A stretch of DNA of 32,708 nt, taken from positions 1-32,708 of IMG/VR virus record IMGVR_UViG_3300020187_002853. One strand, given 5' to 3'. Source of the stretch: a virus. The notes under the pieces were generated by a model. The model saw only the letters and a program-made list of their open reading frames with translations, did not search any database and had not been told where the DNA came from. This document shows positions 8,055 to 15,227 of this stretch, piece after piece. A program made the translations under genes and the position numbers. How positions within the stretch are numbered: the first letter of the stretch is position 1; each line of letters starts with the position of its first letter.

Positions 8055-11000
8055 TTAGAATCTAAATACTATGAATGCGTGAGCTTCTTTAGTTGGATTA
8101 CCAAAACCTCCAGCTTCTCTTACTGCATCTAGATTAGCCATACTTAGGTCTAAATTTAATTTAGCAGTTGCAAAGTTGATAAAGATATCAGTTGTAACTT
8201 GATTACCAATACCAAAGCTTGAGGTATGCGTGCTTTCATTAGCACCCAATGCATAGAATCCAGCGTTATTACCACCACCATCTAATTGAGTGATTACATA
8301 TCTTGAAAGATTTGCTTGGTAACCAAATGCTATAATCTCTTTTGGAGGTGTGCTTTCATTAGTAAATGAAAGTTCAACAGTATTACCTACGATTGACCCA
8401 ACATTTGCTCCTGTAGTTTCAAAATCTCCAACTCCAGATGGATCTAAGAACTCAACACCTCCTAGTACTTGAGTAGATGTATATTCTGCTCTTGCAAAGT
8501 ATAGTGTTCCAAGTCCTCCACCAGTAATATCAGACCAAACTGTATTGTAATCTGTTCCGTCAACTTTTACAAGTGCTTGACCTTCTGTACCTCCAGCTGG
8601 TACGCCTGAACCTGATGTACCTGATGTACCCGAAGTTCCATTGACTCCGCTTGTTCCAGATGTTCCGTTAACTCCGCTTGTTCCAGATGTTCCACTAACT
8701 CCTGAAGTACCTGATGTACCGCTTACGCCTGAAGTACCTGATGTACCATTGACTCCTGAAGTACCTGATGTTCCGTTAACTCCACTTGTTCCTGAAGTTC
8801 CATTGACTCCTGAAGTACCTGATGTACCATTAACTCCCGATGTACCGCTTGTTCCGCTGATTCCAGAAGTACCAGATGTTCCGTTAACTCCACTTGTACC
8901 AGAAGTACCATTTACTCCTGAAGTACCGGAAGTTCCGTTGACTCCTGAAGTACCGCTTGTTCCGTTAACTCCACTTGTACCTGATGTACCGCTTACGCCT
9001 GAAGTACCCGAAGTTCCATTGACTCCTGAAGTACCCGAAGTTCCATTGACTCCTGAAGTACCCGAAGTTCCATTGACTCCTGAAGTTCCAGATGTACCAT
9101 TGATTCCTGAAGTACCTGATGTACCGCTGATTCCTGAAGTACCTGATGTACCGCTTACGCCTGAAGTACCTGAAGTTCCATTAACTCCTGAAGTACCAGA
9201 TGTACCATTAACTCCTGAAGTTCCAGATGTTCCGTTGACTCCTGAAGTACCTGAAGTTCCATTAACTCCTGAAGTACCGCTTGTTCCGCTAATTCCAGAA
9301 GTACCTGATGTACCATTGATACCACTTGTTCCTGAAGTACCATTTGAACCAGAAGTTCCTGAAGTACCATTAACTCCTGAAGTACCTGAAGTACCATTAA
9401 CTCCTGAAGTACCAGATGTTCCACTGATTCCAGAAGTACCTGATGTTCCACTGATTCCAGAAGTACCCGATGTACCATTTGAACCAGAAGTACCTGAAGT
9501 TCCGTTAACTCCTGAAGTACCGCTTGTACCATTGACTCCTGAAGTACCTGATGTACCGCTAACTCCTGAAGTACCGCTTGTTCCGCTAACTCCTGAAGTT
9601 CCTGAAGTACCGTTGACTCCTGAAGTTCCTGAAGTACCGTTGACTCCTGAAGTACCGCTTGTTCCGTTAACTCCTGAAGTACCTGATGTACCGCTTACGC
9701 CTGAAGTACCTGAAGTACCGCTTACGCCTGAAGTACCCGAAGTTCCATTGACTCCTGAAGTACCGCTTGTTCCGTTTGAACCAGAAGTACCTGAAGTTCC
9801 GTTGACTCCACTTGTACCGCTTGTTCCATTTATACCTGAGGTACCTGATGTACCACTAATTCCTGATGTACCTGAAGTACCACTAACTCCGCTTGTTCCT
9901 GAAGTTCCATTAACTCCTGAAGTTCCTGAAGTTCCATTAACTCCTGAAGTTCCTGAAGTTCCATTAACTCCTGAAGTTCCTGAAGTACCGCTAATTCCAG
10001 AAGTACCGCTTGTTCCGCTAACTCCTGATGTACCTGAAGTACCTGGTGTACCATCGACACCCGAGATACCTGAAGTACCATTAATACCTGATGTACCTGA
10101 TGAACCGCTAACTCCTGATGTACCTGAAGTTCCGTTAACTCCTGAAGTTCCTGAAGTACCGCTAACTCCTGATGTACCTGAAGTACCGCTAACTCCTGAA
10201 GTACCTGAAGTACCATTTGAACCAGAAGTTCCTGAAGTTCCGTTAACTCCACTTGTACCAGAAGTACCATTGACTCCTGAAGTACCGCTTGTTCCGCTAA
10301 CTCCTGAAGTACCTGAAGTACCACTAATTCCAGAAGTACCTGATGTACCATTTGAGCCTGAAGTACCTGAAGTTCCATTAACTCCTGAAGTACCACTTGT
10401 TCCTGGAGCACCTGGAGCACCGTTAATACCTGATGTACCACTTGTACCTGGAGTACCTGGAGTACCTGGGGCACCTGTTGCTCCTGAAGTACCGCTAGTA
10501 CCTGAAGTACCTGGAGTACCTGGGGTACCTGGAGCACCTGGAGCACCGTTAATACCTGATGTACCACTTGTACCTGGAGCACCGCTTACACCTGAAGTAC
10601 CGCTTGTTCCGCTAACTCCTGATGTACCTGATGTACCACTAACTCCTGAAGTACCACTTGTTCCATTTGAACCTGAAGTACCGCTTGTTCCATTTACTCC
10701 TGAAGTACCAGATGTTCCGTTGATTCCAGAAGTACCAGATGTTCCGCTAATTCCAGAAGTACCAGAGGTTCCGCTAACTCCTGAAGTACCGCTTGTTCCA
10801 TTTGAACCTGAAGTACCTGAAGTACCATTTACTCCTGAAGTACCAGATGTTCCGCTAATTCCTGAAGTACCGCTTGTTCCGCTAATTCCAGAAGTACCTG
10901 ACGTACCGCTAACTCCACTTGTTCCTGATGTATGTGAATCAAAGCTTACTGAGATTGAACCATTTCCTAAATCAGTAATGGTTGCATGTGAACCAAAATC

Positions 11001-11921
11001 GATTGCATTAACTGAAGAAACTGATGTGTTATCGTCTTCAATTGTTAGGTTGAATGTACCTCCACCACCGTTTCCAGCAGCTCCGTATGCATCTAATAGG
11101 ATACCAATTCTCTGTTCAACTAAGAATGGGAATGTACTTTCAGCTGAAATTGGACTTGCTTCGTGAGTAAGTGTTAATTCTAAACCATCTGCTAATTCGT
11201 TAGTTGTAGCATTTCCATTAATATCTACTCTAGACCAGCTTGTAATTTTGTATAGATTATAGATGCTCGTGTCCGATACGTCCGTAAGGGCGATAGTTAC
11301 ATTAGCACCATCAGCTGTAAATCTATTTGTTAAGTAGTTTTCTAAGTAAGAGTTTCTCTTTCCTCTCTCATCGGTGTTATGGAAGATTACCTTCGTTACT
11401 GAAGCAGGATTAGAGCTGTCTAAAACGATTTTACCAGCAACTGGAAGATCGTTTGCGCCATAGTTAAATGACTGCACTCTGTATAACGGTGCTGGAACGG
11501 TAAATACGTTTCCAGTTACTACACCACCTGAAGTAACTCCTCCAGCCGAAGAAAGGCTAATGATTTTAAGTTTAGGTAGTGTTACACTGTTATTTGCAGT
11601 TACGTATTTAACTTCTGCGTAAACTGATCCATCATCAAGTGAATCAACTTGTAACTGAGACATGTTAAAGGTAATGTGACCTTCAGTACTTGCCGCAGTT
11701 GAACCAAATTGAATTTGACTTGCTGCTGTCGTATATGAATATTTAAAAGCTAAATCTTTATCGTAGACTTTAACTTCAATTGACTGTGCGGAATAAGCTT
11801 CAACTTGATTTCCTACCTGGTTTTGGTAAAGGATAATCGTAATGTTGTGAGCTTGTCCCTTTGTTAATTGATAAACCTGAGGGATATATGCAATCAGGTT
11901 ATTTCTAGAAACTTGTGGCAT
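8055..11921 (-). CDS. Giant collagen-like phage fibre protein
   Basis: 1288 aa. Residues 1-330 are globular: the opening IPQVYQLTKGQAHNITIILY and KVYDKDLAFKYSYTT resemble an Ig-like baseplate-attachment domain such as BppU-N (weak resemblance), and a later stretch has FPFLVEQRIGILLDAYGAAG. Residues about 331-1105 are Gly-X-Y triplets, mostly SGTSGTSGVNGTSGTSG; a central proline-bearing block (GAPGAPGTPGTPGTSG) lies around 10390-10590. The C-terminal about 180 residues begin VPAGGTEGQALVKVDGTDYN, a phrase common where phage stalks meet receptor-binding tips, and end in a beta-rich tip domain. Each NGT in the stalk is also an N-X-T sequon. The gene has its own leader (TATAAAAATAAAGATAAG before the start) and a downstream hairpin. 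Likely a long side tail fibre. It shares a region with glycan enzymes at 596-4582, consistent with a decorated stalk (inference). The opposite strand also stays open through the repeats but is an artefact. Confidence 0.88.
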   Translation of the reverse strand: MPQVSRNNLIAYIPQVYQLTKGQAHNITIILYQNQVGNQVEAYSAQSIEVKVYDKDLAFKYSYTTAASQIQFGSTAASTEGHITFNMSQLQVDSLDDGSVYAEVKYVTANNSVTLPKLKIISLSSAGGVTSGGVVTGNVFTVPAPLYRVQSFNYGANDLPVAGKIVLDSSNPASVTKVIFHNTDERGKRNSYLENYLTNRFTADGANVTIALTDVSDTSIYNLYKITSWSRVDINGNATTNELADGLELTLTHEASPISAESTFPFLVEQRIGILLDAYGAAGNGGGGTFNLTIEDDNTSVSSVNAIDFGSHATITDLGNGSISVSFDSHTSGTSGVSGTSGTSGISGTSGTSGISGTSGTSGVNGTSGTSGSNGTSGTSGVSGTSGTSGISGTSGTSGINGTSGTSGVNGTSGTSGSNGTSGTSGVSGTSGTSGVSGTSGTSGVSGAPGTSGTSGINGAPGAPGTPGTPGTSGTSGTSGATGAPGTPGTPGTSGTSGINGAPGAPGTSGTSGVNGTSGTSGSNGTSGTSGISGTSGTSGVSGTSGTSGVNGTSGTSGVNGTSGTSGSNGTSGTSGVSGTSGTSGVSGTSGTSGVNGTSGTSGVSGSSGTSGINGTSGISGVDGTPGTSGTSGVSGTSGTSGISGTSGTSGVNGTSGTSGVNGTSGTSGVNGTSGTSGVSGTSGTSGISGTSGTSGINGTSGTSGVNGTSGTSGSNGTSGTSGVNGTSGTSGVSGTSGTSGVSGTSGTSGVNGTSGTSGVNGTSGTSGVNGTSGTSGVSGTSGTSGVSGTSGTSGVNGTSGTSGVNGTSGTSGSNGTSGTSGISGTSGTSGISGTSGTSGVNGTSGTSGVNGTSGTSGSNGTSGTSGINGTSGTSGISGTSGTSGVNGTSGTSGVNGTSGTSGVNGTSGTSGVNGTSGTSGVSGTSGTSGISGTSGTSGINGTSGTSGVNGTSGTSGVNGTSGTSGVNGTSGTSGVSGTSGTSGVNGTSGTSGVNGTSGTSGVNGTSGTSGVNGTSGTSGISGTSGTSGVNGTSGTSGVNGTSGTSGVNGTSGTSGVNGTSGTSGVSGTSGTSGVSGTSGTSGVNGTSGTSGVNGTSGTSGTSGSGVPAGGTEGQALVKVDGTDYNTVWSDITGGGLGTLYFARAEYTSTQVLGGVEFLDPSGVGDFETTGANVGSIVGNTVELSFTNESTPPKEIIAFGYQANLSRYVITQLDGGGNNAGFYALGANESTHTSSFGIGNQVTTDIFINFATAKLNLDLSMANLDAVREAGGFGNPTKEAHAFIVFRF
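8605..10930 (-). repeat. 2.3-kb tandem repeat tract coding Gly-X-Y triplets
   Basis: The tract consists of degenerate 9- and 18-base units (plus strand: forms such as CCTGAAGTACC, CCAGATGTTCC, GTTCCGTTAACTCC). Synonymous variation is scattered between units, so the array is old enough to have drifted, but many 40-80 base stretches are exact copies. It is prone to slippage or recombination and to misassembly, so its exact length should be read with caution. Confidence 0.9.
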
Positions 11922-11970
11922 TTCTTATCTTTATTTTTATAAGTATAGTTTTTCAGTATTATATATCGTC

Positions 11971-12681
11971 TTAAAATCCATAATCTTTTCGAAGGCGCAT
12001 AAAAACATTGCTCGAGATAACATTTATTGGACCTCCTTCAAGTTTTATTGTATTTTTTAGGTTAACTCTATATACAATTTTATTTTCATCTTTCTCCTTA
12101 ATCTCACTGATTTGTAACAGGACATCATCTGGGCTATATTTTTCAGTTGAGATGTGTACTAACTTAAACTTCTTCCAATCTGCCTGGTAATTAACCGATG
12201 GATTATTAAAAGAATATAAGTGTACCATATTATCTGGTGTAGTTACGATCACGAATCCATCATTTACGAAATATGGTCTATTTCCAGAGTATGAGATAGT
12301 CATTGCACTATCTAGGATTCTCCATTGTTCTCTGATTTCAGAATGTAAAACTTCATAGATGTCAATTGCCTGTTCAACTAGTTCATCTAAAAGATTCTCG
12401 TCTGCTAATTGAGATCCTGTTTCGTATACTAATTCAATATTGTCCCAATCAACATTTGTAAGTTGGGTTGACGAGAAGACATCTCGTTCAATCATTTTCT
12501 CAGCGTCATAGTGATACAGAAAGTCAAGCACTTCATCTGTTTCGATTAGTGCATCCCACAACTTCCCACTTTTTAACTTTTCTCTGAGAGAATTAGCATG
12601 TGAGAGCATTCGATATGTTCTGTATTCAAAGTCTTCTGGGCCTTCATTTGCCCAGGAAGGTACTATAAGTATGCTTCTCAT
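11971..12681 (-). CDS. Unknown phage protein, 236 aa
   Basis: I do not recognise a family. The N-terminal two thirds are helical and acidic (RMLSHANSLREKLKSGKLWD, DELVEQAIDIYEVLHSEIRE); the C-terminal third is beta-rich (GNRPYFVNDGFVIVTTPDNM, ENKIVYRVNLKNTIKLEGG). No signal peptide or membrane segment. It is the last gene of a compact series 15201-11971 that includes ClpP, with 3-base spacing from the gene upstream. Position just after the giant fibre suggests a virion assembly or structural role, without direct support. Confidence 0.75.
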   Translation of the reverse strand: MRSILIVPSWANEGPEDFEYRTYRMLSHANSLREKLKSGKLWDALIETDEVLDFLYHYDAEKMIERDVFSSTQLTNVDWDNIELVYETGSQLADENLLDELVEQAIDIYEVLHSEIREQWRILDSAMTISYSGNRPYFVNDGFVIVTTPDNMVHLYSFNNPSVNYQADWKKFKLVHISTEKYSPDDVLLQISEIKEKDENKIVYRVNLKNTIKLEGGPINVISSNVFMRLRKDYGF

Positions 12682-12684
12682 GGA

Positions 12685-13041
12685 TTATTTATCCAATTTA
12701 GTTCCTCGGAAGGTTCTATAGAGATGTTTAATTTTTTGGATAAATGTAATATCACCAATAAATCTAAGTTCTCTAATTGGACCCTCATTTAAGTATCTAT
12801 CTACGATTTCAAAGATAGCTAACTCTGCTTCAATTAAAGATTCAAATACTCTGTATTTTTTTGGTATTGGTGTGGTTGTAGGTCTAGAACGCCTACTCTT
12901 CTTAAATGCAAGATGAAAAGAAACCCTACCTCTAGAGTCTCTATTTTCAATAATTATAAATTTCCGAATTAGATTAGTAGGAAGATCTTTTACAGTCTTC
13001 TCTCTTTTTGTTGTATCAAATCTAATTGGTTCATCAACCAT
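12685..13041 (-). CDS. Unknown basic phage protein, 118 aa
   Basis: Unrecognised. Strongly basic, with a KKSRRSRPTTTPIPKKYR stretch (about 48-65) that could bind nucleic acid, followed by an acidic helix (FESLIEAELAIFEIVDRYL) and a basic C-terminus (IKHLYRTFRGTKLDK). Starts 1 base after the upstream stop (TAATATG), so translation is probably coupled. Confidence 0.7.
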   Translation of the reverse strand: MVDEPIRFDTTKREKTVKDLPTNLIRKFIIIENRDSRGRVSFHLAFKKSRRSRPTTTPIPKKYRVFESLIEAELAIFEIVDRYLNEGPIRELRFIGDITFIQKIKHLYRTFRGTKLDK

Positions 13042-13042
13042 A

Positions 13043-13351
13043 TTAAGCCTTTTTTGTCCTGGTAGACTTAGCTACTTTCTGCTTGATTTTTTCAGTTGTT
13101 GCTGTTGTTAATCCCCACTGTAAAATGAACCAGCTCATTTCCATTCTGGCCATGTTTTTGTTTAACTTTAATTCTTTACGAATAAGTTCAGTTCCCCAAT
13201 CGATAAACTCCTGCTCTGCTGCCTCAGTCGTGCGGTACATCATATACCAATCTGGGTTTGACTTCACATCTTCATAAGTTACGTTAAACGGCTCAAGTTG
13301 TTTATTTACCAGTGTGATAAACATGTCGCGTTCTTTTTGTCTTCTGTTCAT
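13043..13351 (-). CDS. Unknown phage protein, 102 aa
   Basis: Unrecognised, mostly helical, with WGTELIRKELKLNKNMARME and a lysine-rich tail (KIKQKVAKSTRTKKA). Begins 2 bases after the ClpP stop, so it belongs to the same operon. A nucleic-acid or assembly role is possible but not shown. Confidence 0.7.
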   Translation of the reverse strand: MNRRQKERDMFITLVNKQLEPFNVTYEDVKSNPDWYMMYRTTEAAEQEFIDWGTELIRKELKLNKNMARMEMSWFILQWGLTTATTEKIKQKVAKSTRTKKA

Positions 13352-13353
13352 GA

Positions 13354-14037
13354 TTATGCTCTCTTGTTTTTAATCACTTCATCAATAATACCATAATCTA
13401 AAGCCTCGTCTGCAGATAACCAAAAATCTCTGGTTGCATCTATTTTTACTTGCTCTGGATCTTTATCACAGTATGAACCTAGAAGTACAAATAATTCATG
13501 GTTCACTTTTTGCCATTCTTGCCAGTCGATTTCAGCATCTTGGATGTTACCCCTAAAACCGCCTGAAGATTGATGAAGCATAGTTTTTGAATGTCGTAAT
13601 GACATACGTTTTCCTTTTGTTCCAGCTCCAAGCAGGACTGAACCCATCGAAGCTGCCATTCCGGTATTAATAGTTCTAATATCGGCTTTAATGTATTCCA
13701 TAACGTCTACCATTGAAAGTCCCGACTTAACTGAACCACCCGGACTATCAATATGCATTGTTATATCTTCGGTAGACGTAGTGTCTAGAAACATCAACTG
13801 TGCTTGTACAACTGTGCTCATTCTGTCGTCTACTGGACCAGCTACCCATAGTAAACGGTCCATCATTAATCTTGAGAAGATGTCCATTTGAGTAGCTCTC
13901 AATTCTCTCTCCTCTAAAATATATGGAGTCATTGACCCTTGAATATGCTTGCTATAAGCATCTACGGTACTTGACCCAATATTAAATTCGCTCTTTGCGA
14001 ATCTTTCAAATTCTTTATCTTTAGGTAGGTAGTTCAT
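13354..14037 (-). CDS. clpP: ClpP-family serine protease
   Basis: 227 aa, a little longer than bacterial ClpP because of an N-terminal extension of about 30 residues. The catalytic triad is intact: Ser130 in GMAASMGS, His155 in KTMLHQSSGG, and Asp204 in DATRDFWLSADEA; Ser-His and His-Asp spacings (25 and 49) equal those of E. coli ClpP. The oxyanion-loop IDSPGGSVKSGL is also present at 96-107. It forms the tetradecameric peptidase barrel that degrades proteins fed by a Clp ATPase. A Clp ATPase with an IGF-type ClpP-docking loop is encoded two genes upstream (15228-17240), so the phage appears to carry both parts. Possible uses are host-protein degradation or procapsid maturation. Its start overlaps the upstream stop (ATGA at 14037-14034), implying translational coupling. 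Confidence 0.95.
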   Translation of the reverse strand: MNYLPKDKEFERFAKSEFNIGSSTVDAYSKHIQGSMTPYILEERELRATQMDIFSRLMMDRLLWVAGPVDDRMSTVVQAQLMFLDTTSTEDITMHIDSPGGSVKSGLSMVDVMEYIKADIRTINTGMAASMGSVLLGAGTKGKRMSLRHSKTMLHQSSGGFRGNIQDAEIDWQEWQKVNHELFVLLGSYCDKDPEQVKIDATRDFWLSADEALDYGIIDEVIKNKRA

Positions 14038-14351
14038 ATGTTCTTTAAAATCTGTTTAATGAGGTCGCATGTTTCGTATTCCTCTATTAATTCAAAGTAT
14101 TCTTTTGCTTTTGTTAGTGATTTTGAAAATCCGTCTTCTGGTAAGACCATTTCGTATTCTACTCCTTCGTCGTCAACTAAGATTACTAGCATCTCTTCAT
14201 CTCCACCCTCAACGATGTGTAACACATACTCAACAATTCGACGGTAGAAGATATCGTATTTAGACATCAACATCAGGTCAAAGTCAGGCTTAGTGAACTT
14301 CTGAGGATCGACATAAATTGTCGGGATTCTATTTTCTTCGAGGTATGACAT
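14034..14351 (-). CDS. Unknown acidic protein, 105 aa
   Basis: I choose ATG 14351 (MSYLEENRIPTIYVDPQKFT), which follows the upstream stop by one base; an ATG at 14372 would overlap the previous gene by 20 bases and is less likely. No family recognised. It has RRIVEYVLHIVEGGDEEMLV and VDDEGVEYEMVLPEDGFSKS, a compact alpha/beta pattern. ATGA overlap with clpP suggests it is made in proportion to ClpP, and it might be an adaptor, but that is conjecture. Confidence 0.7.
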   Translation of the reverse strand: MSYLEENRIPTIYVDPQKFTKPDFDLMLMSKYDIFYRRIVEYVLHIVEGGDEEMLVILVDDEGVEYEMVLPEDGFSKSLTKAKEYFELIEEYETCDLIKQILKNI

Positions 14352-14352
14352 T

Positions 14353-15201
14353 TTAGATTTGAAAGTAATCATTGAGAATTAGTTTATAGTCTACTTGTTC
14401 TCCTCTTTTTTCTGCGGCCATCGCATTATCAACTCTTTGTAGGAATTCAATACCAGCATCGGTTAGACTTAGTGTATTGTTTTCATATTCTAACATAGGC
14501 TTTTTTAATACTAATGAATAGTCGTTGCCTACACCATTCTCTACAATCTCACTTGCAAGATCGAAGTGTCTTTCGTAAAAATGAATATTGTCTACAAAGT
14601 GGAAGTAATATCCTAACTCTAGATCAGGGTAATTCTTCAATAGTGAATGGTAAACTGATTGATGAAGGAATGCAAAGAATGGCGCATCAAATGTTAAACC
14701 AAAGAAAATATCGTTTGATCTCATTTGAATCTTCATGTACAGTTTATTCTTTCTAATAAAGAAGTTTGCGTAAAGTGTACATACAAAATCTTTATTGTCT
14801 TCGAATTGGAACTGTGGTCTATTAAAGAACATTACAGCCTGTCTTGACTCTTTGTCTTTGCGTAAAGAATCAACAACCCAACCGAATTGCTCTTCATTAA
14901 ACACTAAGTTACCATAGTTTGAGTTAATCTCATTAGTACCTGGATTGGTGATGTTTTTCCAAAAGCTAGAAAAGTGACTAATATAGTCAATGTTCTTATC
15001 GCGATGTAGGTACCATGCCAATTCGCCAGTAAAGTACTTAAAGTTGAACGGACGATCTTTAAAATCCGCGATTGGATTTGTTGGATCGATATCGAACGAA
15101 GCTAAAAGCGCTTCTTTTACTTTTAAATCTCGTGGAGAAGACTCAGACTCATACGTGTTGATTTCGCCAATTAGATCTATAAATGTTTGTGAGAAACTCA
15201 T
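14353..15201 (-). CDS. Divergent thymidylate synthase-fold enzyme, possibly a deoxycytidylate hydroxymethylase
   Basis: 282 aa. Thymidylate synthase family landmarks: NSNYGNLV (93-100), ESRQAVMFFNRP (118-129) for the Arg phosphate site, the nucleophile Cys141 in KDFVCTLYANFFIR, and MRSNDIFFGLTFDAPFFAF (160-178), equivalent to QRSxDxFLGLPFNIASY of ThyA. At the position where ThyA has the uracil-selecting Asn the protein has Asp172; in T4 gp42 an Asp at this site selects cytosine. HFVDNIHFYERH matches the His/Tyr sugar-contact motif. It could therefore make 5-hydroxymethyl- or 5-methyl-dCMP, or a related pyrimidine, from dCMP and methylenetetrahydrofolate in the cytoplasm. A canonical ThyA is separately encoded at 21277-22215. 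The family contains many phage members of untested activity, so specificity remains inference. Confidence 0.78.
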   Translation of the reverse strand: MSFSQTFIDLIGEINTYESESSPRDLKVKEALLASFDIDPTNPIADFKDRPFNFKYFTGELAWYLHRDKNIDYISHFSSFWKNITNPGTNEINSNYGNLVFNEEQFGWVVDSLRKDKESRQAVMFFNRPQFQFEDNKDFVCTLYANFFIRKNKLYMKIQMRSNDIFFGLTFDAPFFAFLHQSVYHSLLKNYPDLELGYYFHFVDNIHFYERHFDLASEIVENGVGNDYSLVLKKPMLEYENNTLSLTDAGIEFLQRVDNAMAAEKRGEQVDYKLILNDYFQI

Positions 15202-15227
15202 ATTTAGATTACTTTACTATTATATTA

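Noticed and set aside
8605-10930. CRISPR-like array
   Set aside because: Units are contiguous coding triplets without spacers of constant length.
8641-11166. Long plus-strand open frame (841 codons) of Pro/Val/Leu repeats
   Set aside because: It is the exact antisense of the Gly-X-Y tract; the repeat unit has no stop in that frame, and the frame lacks a leader and non-repetitive domains.
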